Positions 1-7,746 of a stretch of 36,485 nucleotides of DNA are shown one piece after another. The notes beneath the pieces are model-generated. The model was given only the letters and a program-made list of their open reading frames with translations, ran no database searches and was not told the origin of the DNA. The position numbers and the translations under genes are program-made. Location of the stretch: assembly GCA_002762705.1 (NCBI GenBank), contig PCVE01000108.1, positions 1 to 36,485 of the forward strand, read 5' to 3'. Each line of letters starts with the position of its first letter. Position 1 is the stretch's first letter. The stretch is from Candidatus Woesearchaeota archaeon CG11_big_fil_rev_8_21_14_0_20_43_8. GTDB lineage: Archaea; Nanobdellota; Nanobdellia; Woesearchaeales; CG08-08-20-14.

Positions 1-398
1 TCATAGAAATCCGGCTTGTGGACATCGCAGTATTTGCATTTATCCATCTCTTCTCCTTTCCATTTCACATGGTCGCATTCGACAGCGACGATCACAAGAT
101 TCTCACGAGACACCTGATGCTCCTGAAGAAGCCCGATGATACATTTTATATCGCAGCCTTTTGCGACGATACCGACACGTTCACCCCGCAACCGGCCAAG
201 AAAACCAGGAAGGCTCATCACACAGTGCTCATCAAACATCAGTTGCTCGATCTTTTTCTTGAGGTCGGTATCTCCTGAAGAAATATATATGGGTCGCGCA
301 CCTACATGTTCATCATGGCAGTAGCCAAGAAACACATCTATCTTCTTCTTGGCGAATAGATCGCCTGCGATTCTTCCTATCTCTTCATTCATTCCCAT
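1..398 (-). CDS. FrhB/FdhB-like Hdr-associated iron-sulfur protein, partial
   Basis: The frame is open from an ATG at 398 (alternative ATG at 392) to the window edge, so the C-terminus is missing; 132 residues are visible. It reads like the small proteins related to F420-hydrogenase/formate dehydrogenase beta subunits that are often encoded beside mvhD and hdrA: 'KKIDVFLGY' near the N-terminus, 'VGIVAKGCD' in the middle, then 'CKYC' followed by 'HKPDFYD' at the edge. By family analogy it would pass electrons between a flavin or F420/NAD(P) partner and the Hdr complex in the cytoplasm. The start overlaps the end of mvhD by 14 bp (8 bp for the alternative start), so it is the last visible gene of the hdr operon. 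The family call is good; the electron carrier cannot be told. Confidence 0.7.
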   Translation of the reverse strand, partial: MGMNEEIGRIAGDLFAKKKIDVFLGYCHDEHVGARPIYISSGDTDLKKKIEQLMFDEHCVMSLPGFLGRLRGERVGIVAKGCDIKCIIGLLQEHQVSRENLVIVAVECDHVKWKGEEMDKCKYCDVHKPDFY

Positions 399-813
399 CT
401 TCAAATATAATATTTCGCCCGACGCGATTCACAGTGTCAAGCACATCTTCAACCACGCTTTTCCACTTGGCCGCTTCTGAAGCCGATACCCAGCTCATCT
501 GGATCCGCTCTTCTTCTATCCCCATGAATTCCGTAAGTGTCTTGAATGTGAACATACGCCGTCTGGCGCGCATGTTGCCTTCGCTGTAATGACAATCTCC
601 CGGATGGCAGCCTGAAATCAATACTCCATCTGCACCTTCATACAATGCTTTTATGGCAAAGCGCGGACTCACACGACCAGAACACGGCACTTTGATGACA
701 CGGACGTTCTCAGGATATTTTACTCTCGAAGTGCCTGCAAGATCTGCACCTGCATAAGAGCACCACTTGCATAAGATCGCAGCGATTACCAGATCATCAT
801 TTCTTTTTGCCAT
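385..813 (-). CDS. mvhD: MvhD-type [2Fe-2S] subunit (methyl-viologen hydrogenase delta family)
   Basis: This 142-residue protein has the family's cysteine motifs in order: 'CKWCSYAGAD' near the N-terminus, 'IKVPCSGRV' in the middle and 'SGCHPGDCHY' after it. MvhD carries a [2Fe-2S] cluster and delivers electrons to the bifurcating flavin of HdrA. In hydrogenotrophic methanogens the donor is the MvhAG hydrogenase, and other dehydrogenases can replace it. No hydrogenase subunits are encoded here. The ATG start at 813 lies inside the end of hdrA (17-bp overlap), so translation is probably coupled. The length is normal for the family. Confidence 0.92.
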   Translation of the reverse strand: MAKRNDDLVIAAILCKWCSYAGADLAGTSRVKYPENVRVIKVPCSGRVSPRFAIKALYEGADGVLISGCHPGDCHYSEGNMRARRRMFTFKTLTEFMGIEEERIQMSWVSASEAAKWKSVVEDVLDTVNRVGRNIIFEDGNE

Positions 814-2803
814 TCGTTTTTATCCCTGCATCATTTTTTCGTATCCCTTTTCCAAGGGCTTCAATCTCGACAAAAACATCTTCGGCGCTGAAACCAGATA
901 CATCGATCGCAGGCACAGGACACACTGATGAACACACTCCGCAGCCAGTGCACTTGCTTTCTATCACCTGTGCGACTCTACGTATCTTCTTTGTGTTCGG
1001 ATCTTTATAATCAACCATCTCGATTGCGCCGAACGGGCATGCCATGAAACAGTTCTCGCATCCGCTGCACAGGAATTGATTCACATGCGCGATTGTAGGT
1101 TCCAGTTCAAGCGAAGAGTGATTCAATATCGACATCGCCCGTGACGCAGCAGCTGAACCGCTTGCGACAGCATCTGGGATATCTTTTGGTCCCTGGCATG
1201 TGCCTGCTATGAACACTCCTCGTGTCGCAGTCTCGACCGGCGCGAGTTTAGGATGCAGTTCATTGAGCCAGCCATGAGTGTCTTTTGATAGGTTCAAGAC
1301 CCGCGCGATCTTCCTTGTCGACTTCGCCGGCACAAGACCATTCGCAAGCACGACCATATCAGCGTCCACTTTCACCTGATTGCCAGTCAATGTATCGGTG
1401 CCGAACACATGCAGCTTGCCATCGCGATCGAAGATACGCGACACACGACCGCGCAGATACAATGCTCCGGTCTCATCCTGGACTCTTTTTACGAATTCTT
1501 CATAATTCTTTCCAAAGGATCTGATGTCGATATAAAAAACATAGATGTCTGTACCCGGATGATGCTCATTCAAAAGAAGCACATGCTTCGCTGTATACAT
1601 GCAGCAGACACGCGAGCAATATGGATATCCTTTCTTCTCATCACGCGACCCGACACATTTTATGAATACGACGCTCTTTGGCACTTTTCCATCGCTTGGC
1701 CGCAGCACTTTTCCGTCAGTAGGACCGCCTGCGACAAGCATCCTCTCAAACTGAAGCGATGTGATGACATCAGGGATCTTTCCATAGCCATATTCACCAT
1801 ATGCAGAATCATCAAATATCTCTGAACCAGTCGCGACGATAACGACACCGAATGTTCTCTTGAAGATCTCATCTTTCTGATTGTACCTGATGCACTTCTT
1901 CGGACAGACTTTTGCGCATGCTCCACATTTGATGCATTTGTCATTGTCGATGCGCGGCACTTTCGGGACTGCCTGAGGGAAATCGAAATAGATGGCTTTG
2001 CGCTTCACAAGGCCCTGATTAAATGTCGATTCCGTCTTCACAGGACATACTTTCTCGCATGCTCCGCAGCCGATGCATAGTTCCTCATCCACATAACGTG
2101 TTTTCTTCCTGATCTTCGCATTGAACTCACCGACGTGTCCATCCAGCTCTTCGACTTCAGAGAATGTCAGCAGCTCGATATTCTCATGATCCCTTGTCTG
2201 CACCATCTTAGGTGTCAGTATGCACATAGAACAATCAAGTGTCGGGAATGTCTTATCGAACATAGCCATCTTGCCGCCGATAGTTGGCTCTTTCTCGACC
2301 ATGGTCACTTTGAATCCCGCATCTGCGAGATCGAGCGCGGCCTGGATCCCAGCTATGCCGCCACCGATCACAAGTGCTCTTTTTGTGACTTTGACAGATC
2401 TTTTCTTAAGCGGTCTTCCGTGTGATACTTTCGCGACAGCCATCCTGACGATATCTATGGCTTTCTCAGTCGCTTTGTCGATATCATCATGCACCCATGA
2501 GACCTGCTCACGGATGTTCGCGATCTCGACAGAATAATAATTGAGACCGTTCTTCTCTGCAAGCCCCCGAAAAGTCTTTTCATGAAGATTAGGAGAACAT
2601 GATGCGACAACGATCTTTGTCAGGTTATGTTTTTTTATCATGTCAGTTATCAATCCCTGGCCTTCGCTTGAACACATGTACATGCTTGTGGTTGAATAGA
2701 GCACTCCAGGAAAATCCGCTGCGGCTTTCGCTACATCTTCGACACGTACTCTCCCTGCGATATTATTTCCGCAGTGGCAGACAAAAACTCCTATCCGCAG
2801 CAT
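797..2803 (-). CDS. hdrA: Heterodisulfide reductase subunit A (HdrA-like)
   Basis: This 668-residue flavoprotein has complete HdrA architecture. An N-terminal domain carries 'VCHCGNNIAG' and 'YMCSSEGQGLI'. A Rossmann FAD site, 'VIGGGIAGIQAALDLADAG', lies near residue 145, followed by 'DCSMCILTPKMV'. Two ferredoxin motifs, 'CIGCGACEKVCP' and 'CIKCGACAKVCP', are in the middle, and two more, 'CSGCENCFMACP' and 'CTGCGVCSSVCP', are near the C-terminus. In Hdr complexes HdrA carries the electron-bifurcating FAD and passes electrons to ferredoxin and, through HdrC, to HdrB. All usual cysteines are present and there is no in-frame UGA suggesting selenocysteine. The gene begins 2 bp after hdrB ends and overlaps mvhD. 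Confidence 0.95.
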   Translation of the reverse strand: MLRIGVFVCHCGNNIAGRVRVEDVAKAAADFPGVLYSTTSMYMCSSEGQGLITDMIKKHNLTKIVVASCSPNLHEKTFRGLAEKNGLNYYSVEIANIREQVSWVHDDIDKATEKAIDIVRMAVAKVSHGRPLKKRSVKVTKRALVIGGGIAGIQAALDLADAGFKVTMVEKEPTIGGKMAMFDKTFPTLDCSMCILTPKMVQTRDHENIELLTFSEVEELDGHVGEFNAKIRKKTRYVDEELCIGCGACEKVCPVKTESTFNQGLVKRKAIYFDFPQAVPKVPRIDNDKCIKCGACAKVCPKKCIRYNQKDEIFKRTFGVVIVATGSEIFDDSAYGEYGYGKIPDVITSLQFERMLVAGGPTDGKVLRPSDGKVPKSVVFIKCVGSRDEKKGYPYCSRVCCMYTAKHVLLLNEHHPGTDIYVFYIDIRSFGKNYEEFVKRVQDETGALYLRGRVSRIFDRDGKLHVFGTDTLTGNQVKVDADMVVLANGLVPAKSTRKIARVLNLSKDTHGWLNELHPKLAPVETATRGVFIAGTCQGPKDIPDAVASGSAAASRAMSILNHSSLELEPTIAHVNQFLCSGCENCFMACPFGAIEMVDYKDPNTKKIRRVAQVIESKCTGCGVCSSVCPVPAIDVSGFSAEDVFVEIEALGKGIRKNDAGIKTNGKKK

Positions 2804-2805
2804 AT

Positions 2806-3702
2806 CTAGATCAACCTCTTTCTATCCAATAGTACTTGTGTATCGACAAAATGCGTATGCAGTCCAAGTTTTCTATGATCGATCCCAAGCGCGAGACCAA
2901 GCAATTGCGAGAAATAAAACACAGGCATATCCAGATCCATCCTGAGCTCTTTTCCGATCTCTTTTTGCTTCATATCAAGATTTGAATGGCATAACGGGCA
3001 GGCAACAACAACGCATTCAGCGCCTGATTTTTTAGCGTCTTCTAATATCTTGCTTGTAAGTTTCAATACAATCTCTGGTTTTGATGCAAAATACGAAGCC
3101 CCGCAGCATGTCACCTTATAATTCCAGTCGACTGTTTTCATGCCAAGGGTTTCGCAGAAATCATCCATCAGTTGCGGGTTTTCTGGTCTCTCATCAAACT
3201 CCATGACATCTTCTGGCCGTGTGAGAAGACAGCCATAATAGCATGCAGCTTTTAACCCGAGTTTTTTCTTAAGCAAGTTCTGCCACTTCTCGGGTTTTAT
3301 ATCTTTCATGAGCACTTCCAGCGGATGTCGGCATCTGATATTGCCATCATACCTATGCCCAGTTATTTTATACATCTCTTTTCTTATGTCTTCACGCTCG
3401 CATTCTTTATTCGTGACCTTGTGACGCTGAAAACACGCAGCGCATGGAATCGCTATCGTACCCATCCCCATTTCCTGTGTCTTTGCGAAATTGTGATAAG
3501 GAAGAGCGATGGCAAGATTTTTATCGGTCGCATGCGCGCTTGTGGCTCCACAGCAGATCCAGCTAGGGATTTCTATAAGTTCTATTCCAAGGGCAGAGAA
3601 ACTAAGTTCTATCGAGTCGCCGAATTCTTTGGTGGTCCCTTTTAGGGTGCATCCTGGGTAATACGCAATTTTTATTGTTTGATCTGTTTCATCTCTTGTC
3701 AT
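2806..3702 (-). CDS. hdrB: Heterodisulfide reductase subunit B (two CCG domains)
   Basis: This 298-residue protein contains two cysteine-rich CCG domains. The first has 'YYPGC' near the N-terminus, then 'WICCGATSAH' and 'CAACFQRH'. The second has 'CYYGCLLTRPED', 'VTCCGASYFAS' and 'CPLCHSNLD'. In HdrB these cysteines hold two non-cubane [4Fe-4S] clusters that cleave a disulfide substrate (CoM-S-S-CoB in methanogens). With both motif sets intact it should be catalytically competent, but its substrate in this organism is unknown because no methanogenesis genes are in view. The ATG at 3702 overlaps the end of hdrC by 14 bp. Confidence 0.94.
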   Translation of the reverse strand: MTRDETDQTIKIAYYPGCTLKGTTKEFGDSIELSFSALGIELIEIPSWICCGATSAHATDKNLAIALPYHNFAKTQEMGMGTIAIPCAACFQRHKVTNKECEREDIRKEMYKITGHRYDGNIRCRHPLEVLMKDIKPEKWQNLLKKKLGLKAACYYGCLLTRPEDVMEFDERPENPQLMDDFCETLGMKTVDWNYKVTCCGASYFASKPEIVLKLTSKILEDAKKSGAECVVVACPLCHSNLDMKQKEIGKELRMDLDMPVFYFSQLLGLALGIDHRKLGLHTHFVDTQVLLDRKRLI

Positions 3703-4258
3703 TTTTCTCTACTGTGTTCTTGAATATCTTTTTCATGTCTTTTTTTGCAATGTTGCTTGGGATGAATTTGAGTTTTCCATGTACTAACATCTCAGGCGCC
3801 TTTGTTGTGTCTCTTAGTAGATGTCCTGAAAGCACATTATTCATGCCGACAAGCTCCACTTCAAAGAGCCGCCCATGTCGCCTGATATTATTTAGGAATA
3901 TCTCATTGAAAAGCGCGATATTTCTCTCGCTTCTGTCTTTTGGAGTCATCTTCTTCTTAATAGAGAATGATTTCAATCCATCCATTAGTTCGCTTATCTT
4001 CACTTTCCTTGGACATCTCGCAGAACATGTGCCGCATGCGACGCAGTTCCAATATGCGTTTGAGGAAAGGGCTTCATCTATGGCCCCTATCTGCACCAAA
4101 CGAATCATCCGTTGCGGAGGATTATCCATAAGATGAGCTACAGGACATCCGGCTGTACATTTGCCGCATTGATAGCATCCAGAGACATCAAGCCCATCGA
4201 TAAAACCTTCTATCTCCTTTATTTCGCTTTTCCTGTTTTTGCCAAGTACTTTTTCCAT
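3689..4258 (-). CDS. hdrC: Heterodisulfide reductase subunit C (HdrC-like)
   Basis: The protein carries two [4Fe-4S] motifs, 'CYQCGKCTAGCPVA' and 'CVACGTCSARCPRKV', spaced as in HdrC, which wires HdrA to HdrB. I start it at the ATG at 4258 (189 residues). The frame extends to a TTG at 4264, but that codon lies inside a CCCCAAGGGG palindrome whose transcript-strand GGGG can serve as a ribosome-binding site for the ATG. This is the first gene of the operon hdrC-hdrB-hdrA-mvhD-frhB-like, and a TATA box lies about 32 nt upstream. No membrane segment is present, so the complex should be soluble. Confidence 0.92.
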   Translation of the reverse strand: MEKVLGKNRKSEIKEIEGFIDGLDVSGCYQCGKCTAGCPVAHLMDNPPQRMIRLVQIGAIDEALSSNAYWNCVACGTCSARCPRKVKISELMDGLKSFSIKKKMTPKDRSERNIALFNEIFLNNIRRHGRLFEVELVGMNNVLSGHLLRDTTKAPEMLVHGKLKFIPSNIAKKDMKKIFKNTVEKNDKR

Positions 4259-4285
4259 CCCCAAGGGGAAAAATAGCTAATGTGC

Positions 4286-4296
4286 TATATATATTT
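4286..4296 (-). promoter_or_regulatory. TATA box of the hdr operon
   Basis: The minus strand reads AAATATATATA here, centred about 32 nt before the hdrC ATG, a normal distance for an archaeal promoter with a very short leader. The remaining stretch up to the next gene is AT-rich and shows nothing else I can name. Confidence 0.5.
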
Positions 4297-4435
4297 GATG
4301 CATATGGTTTGATTTTTACTGACTATGCTTATCCGAATCTAAACTGATTATTCTTGCTTTTTTGTTTACTTTACAGTACTATCTTTTTGGATTTTGACAT
4401 TCTATCAAGCTAATTTTTTTTATCTTAGATAGAAA

Positions 4436-4450
4436 AACATATAATATAGA
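4436..4450 (+). promoter_or_regulatory. TATA-like promoter of the FKBP fusion gene
   Basis: An ATATAATATA core lies about 50 nt before the ATG at 4495. Transcription starting about 25 nt downstream would leave a short leader containing the GGAGGG ribosome-binding site at 4481-4486. Confidence 0.45.
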
Positions 4451-4494
4451 ATAAACTCAAAAGCATTTAATCACATTCATGGAGGGTGTTTATC

Positions 4495-6153
4495 ATGGCA
4501 AAATCAAAGAGAAAAGTCAAATCGAAAGCTAATCAGCGAAAATCATCAAAAACTAAACAAGAAAAGTCATCACATCCAAAATCAGATGATAAACCGACAA
4601 AGAGATTCTCAAACATGCGAAAATTCGTGATATTCTGTGTCTTTGTCGCTGTGATATTTCTTATATTTTTCCTTGGAAATGGGAAGCAGGGTCAGACCCC
4701 TGCAACAAATCTGGTCCCATCCGGAGAGATAACGGCAGGGGATACAGTTTCAGTCAAATATGTCGGTCGACTGATGAATGGCAGCATATTCGACACAAAT
4801 GATGAAGTGGCAGCAAAGAATGCCGGATTTGAGATACAACATACCGACCCGTTTGTATTTGAGATCGGAAGCGATATGGTCGTTCCGGGATTTGAAGATG
4901 CAGTGCTCAGCCTAAAGAATGGTGAAAGAAAGAAATTTGTCATCAAGGCAAGTGATGCCTATGGTATGCCGGATCCTACTTTGATAATGGATGTCCCAAG
5001 AACACAAGAGTTCTCCAGATTCCAGACCCTAAACAGGACCCAGAATATTCCGACTGATTTCTTCAAAGAATTATTCACCGTAGAACCAGAGATCGGAAAA
5101 GTGGTCTCAATCGAAAGCATGCCTTGGGAATATGAAGTCGTGGCTGTGAAAGCTGATGAAGTCAGCATAAAATCAAAACCAGTCCAGGGTCAGATTGTAG
5201 AGGTGCAAGGATCAGCATGGAACGCGACAGTCACAGCGATTGACGATAAGACAGTGACTTTAAGAGCAGATCCAGTCGATGGGACAACATTAGCGACACC
5301 TTTTGGCGACGCGAAACTCTCAATCACAAGCGACATGATCACGATAACGACAAACCCCGTTATCGGCGACGTAGTCACAACGATGTACTGGTCAGGTGTT
5401 GTGAATGCTATGAACAGCACATCGATAACCATAGATCTTAATCATCCACTGGCAGGAAAAGATCTTGAATTCGAGATTGAAGTGACAGATATTGAGAAAG
5501 CTGATTCGGCAGCGACAACAGAGACACTGGTTGCAGGGGCTACCGAAACAACGAAGACCAATAAGCCTAAAGTCCTCATGTTCGTCATGAGTTTCTGTCC
5601 ATATGGGCAGCAGATGATGGCTGTGATGAAGCCGGTATTTGAACTGTTTGGTGACAAAGTCGATATCGAACCGCATTTTGTCATCTATGGAAGCGCAAGC
5701 TACAAGGGAAAGGAGAGCAGCTATTGCATGGGTGATCTATGTTCGATGCATGGCTTATATGAACTCGAAGAAGACATACGTCAGGCCTGCATCTGGAACG
5801 ACGACCATAAAGCATATTGGGATTATTCTGAATGCATCAGCCAGAAATGTTCAAAAGCGAACCTTGACAGCTGCTGGAAATCTTGTGCTGATGATTTTGA
5901 CATAGATACTGCTGAAGTGGAGAAATGCCAAAAAGACGAAGGAAAGACCATGATGGGCCTTGAGAAGATGCTCAATTCCCAATATGGTGTGCAAGGATCA
6001 CCTACTGTCTTCATAAACGGTGAGACATTCAAGGGGCAGAGGACTCCTGAAGACATGAAGAAGGCGATCTGCAGCACGTTCGCAGATGTTCCATCCGAAT
6101 GCAGTCAGACACTCGGGACAGGAGCGACCACTGCTGCAGGAGATTGCGGTTAG
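4495..6153 (+). CDS. Membrane-anchored FKBP-type prolyl isomerase fused to a thioredoxin-fold domain
   Basis: The start is set at ATG 4495 (552 residues) because GGAGGG at 4481-4486 is well spaced for it; a GTG at 4486 overlaps that motif. A Lys/Ser-rich tail of about 40 residues precedes one membrane helix (about 43-60), which places the rest outside the cell. Residues about 79-333 form a SlyD-like FKBP domain ('GDTVSVKYVGRLMNGSIFD', later 'NHPLAGKDLEFEIEVTDI') whose insert holds three similar beta units. Residues about 360-530 form a DsbA/GILT-like thioredoxin fold with 'SFCPYGQQ' at the active site and 'GSPTVFING' as the cis-Pro loop. The active site has one Cys, not CxxC. Twelve cysteines lie in this half. 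The likely role is folding or disulfide handling of exported proteins; the exact activity is inferred. Confidence 0.85.
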   Translation: MAKSKRKVKSKANQRKSSKTKQEKSSHPKSDDKPTKRFSNMRKFVIFCVFVAVIFLIFFLGNGKQGQTPATNLVPSGEITAGDTVSVKYVGRLMNGSIFDTNDEVAAKNAGFEIQHTDPFVFEIGSDMVVPGFEDAVLSLKNGERKKFVIKASDAYGMPDPTLIMDVPRTQEFSRFQTLNRTQNIPTDFFKELFTVEPEIGKVVSIESMPWEYEVVAVKADEVSIKSKPVQGQIVEVQGSAWNATVTAIDDKTVTLRADPVDGTTLATPFGDAKLSITSDMITITTNPVIGDVVTTMYWSGVVNAMNSTSITIDLNHPLAGKDLEFEIEVTDIEKADSAATTETLVAGATETTKTNKPKVLMFVMSFCPYGQQMMAVMKPVFELFGDKVDIEPHFVIYGSASYKGKESSYCMGDLCSMHGLYELEEDIRQACIWNDDHKAYWDYSECISQKCSKANLDSCWKSCADDFDIDTAEVEKCQKDEGKTMMGLEKMLNSQYGVQGSPTVFINGETFKGQRTPEDMKKAICSTFADVPSECSQTLGTGATTAAGDCG

Positions 6154-6187
6154 TTTTTTATTTTTTTGACTTTTTTGTTATCTTATT

Positions 6188-6913
6188 CTATTTTGTCGCA
6201 AGGAAATACATCGATGGCGATTCTTTTGTATAATGGCAGAGCCCTGCGCCATAATAATGATGCTTTGAGAATCCTGCCGCATCTAATGCATGACTGAATT
6301 CTTCTCTAGTGTACATGGCAAAGGTGTTTTCATCTGTAAGTCTGACAATAGTTTCCTTTTCCATATCATGTATGATGCATCTCTGCTTATGTGTCAAGAT
6401 CTTTCCGTCAAGCGTATTTGTCTCGTGCACAATGACTTGAAGATTGTCCTGCGTACATTCATGCATCCTGTCCTTGTATTCTTTCTCTGGCCAGTGGTTT
6501 GGGGCATTGAATACCAGTCGCCCGTATGGCCTCAAGGCTAGATACATGTGCCTCAATCCATCAACCAATCTGTCTTCATCCAGTAGATAATTGATGGCCT
6601 GACGGACCATGATCCCATCGAATTCATTGTCTGCTGAAAACTCACACATCGATGCACAGGTGAATTCAAGATCGTATTTTTCTAGTTTTTTTCTTGCCAC
6701 TGAAAGCATCCCTAGCTCTGCATCCATGCAGGTGATATTCCAAAATCCCTTCTTTAGCAAGTGCGCAGTCACTTCACCTGTCCCGCAGCACAGATCAAGC
6801 AGTCTCTCGTCTCGATTGAAAGAATATTGTGTTAGTTTGAGAAATGTGTCTGACTGCTGGAACCTATTGTATATCAGGTCATAATATTCCGGAAATTCGT
6901 CATAGCAACTCAT
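6188..6913 (-). CDS. Class I SAM-dependent methyltransferase
   Basis: This 241-residue protein has SAM-binding motif I 'LLDLCCGTGEVT' near residue 39, an acidic residue at the end of strand 2 ('TCMDAELGML') and a 'LRPYGRLVFNAP' motif typical of small-molecule methyltransferases. It is the last gene of a four-gene operon. Its ATG at 6913 overlaps the TGA of the aldolase-like gene as ATGA. The substrate is not evident; context suggests a product of the upstream aldolase-like and aminotransferase steps. It converges on the FKBP fusion gene, with T-rich DNA between them. Confidence 0.85.
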   Translation of the reverse strand: MSCYDEFPEYYDLIYNRFQQSDTFLKLTQYSFNRDERLLDLCCGTGEVTAHLLKKGFWNITCMDAELGMLSVARKKLEKYDLEFTCASMCEFSADNEFDGIMVRQAINYLLDEDRLVDGLRHMYLALRPYGRLVFNAPNHWPEKEYKDRMHECTQDNLQVIVHETNTLDGKILTHKQRCIIHDMEKETIVRLTDENTFAMYTREEFSHALDAAGFSKHHYYGAGLCHYTKESPSMYFLATK

Positions 6914-7746
6914 TCTCCTGCACCCCTTATATGATTGAAGATATCTCCAATCCGGTTGCCAGGAACGACGATGCCATGATTTTTCAGCCGTACTGGTCCT
7001 GCTTCGCCCGCAAGTGTTTTCATTATCTCCTCGATGTCTTCTTTTGTTCCTGGAGAATAGTCGAATCTGGTTTCTTTCTCGAATGGCATATCGATATGCG
7101 AATGAAGGATATGGTTCAATTCAGGGAAATTTCTAAACATAACTGATGCCACATTCGCATTCAATGATGCCTTCTTTCCTTCGCTTGTGCAATAGATGAT
7201 TCTTTTTTTGTGGTCTACTTTGTCGACATGGACAATATCTCTTGTATCAATGTTCTTCTTATTGCTGCCTCTCGCTGTTATCAGGAAACTTTCGCTGCCT
7301 GTGCGTTCTGCATAGAAGCCGAATTGTTTTTCAGAACCCTCGTAATATAGAAGGAACAATCCTTTTTTTTCAAATAATCCAATATTTTGCTTGAATGAAT
7401 CAGTCATCAATGTCTCTATCGAGTCAACATCATTCTGTTCAGTGCGGTAATGGCGGTCTGATTTTCTTAATTCTATCAATCCAATTACCTGCTTTGGATC
7501 AACAAGTCTTCTGATTCCTTTTTCAGGCGTGATTGCAAAGATGCCATCAATCCCTTTCACAATAGTGAGGTTTGATTTATGTTCTATCCCTACCTTGTAT
7601 ATCTCATCGATATCAATCGATGCGAATGTTCCATGTCGTTCTAATACATAGGCATTGAACGTCCTATTTTCATCGGGACTTTGCCATCCATCATGCAAAT
7701 CAACTCCAGCAGGCATTCTTTGTTTCAGATAATCATATAATATCAT
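6910..7746 (-). CDS. Class II aldolase/adducin-like protein, divergent
   Basis: The start is taken at ATG 7746 (278 residues) because it overlaps the upstream TGA as ATGA and follows GGGGTGA; the frame continues to an ATG at 7770. The second half resembles class II aldolases: 'FLITARGSNKKNI', 'DIVHVD', the metal-ligand pair 'HSH' near residues 215-217 and 'KNHGIVVPGN' with a third His near 257. The family's usual Ser-Ser-Glu before the HxH reads 'SLNA' here, so the catalytic Glu appears absent. The first ~125 residues do not match anything I recognise. Family members are zinc-dependent aldolases, epimerases or dehydratases. Activity cannot be assigned. Confidence 0.6.
   Translation of the reverse strand: MILYDYLKQRMPAGVDLHDGWQSPDENRTFNAYVLERHGTFASIDIDEIYKVGIEHKSNLTIVKGIDGIFAITPEKGIRRLVDPKQVIGLIELRKSDRHYRTEQNDVDSIETLMTDSFKQNIGLFEKKGLFLLYYEGSEKQFGFYAERTGSESFLITARGSNKKNIDTRDIVHVDKVDHKKRIIYCTSEGKKASLNANVASVMFRNFPELNHILHSHIDMPFEKETRFDYSPGTKEDIEEIMKTLAGEAGPVRLKNHGIVVPGNRIGDIFNHIRGAGE

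Noticed and set aside
797-2803. Selenocysteine-containing HdrA
   Set aside because: All cluster positions are encoded as ordinary Cys and there is no in-frame TGA within the gene.
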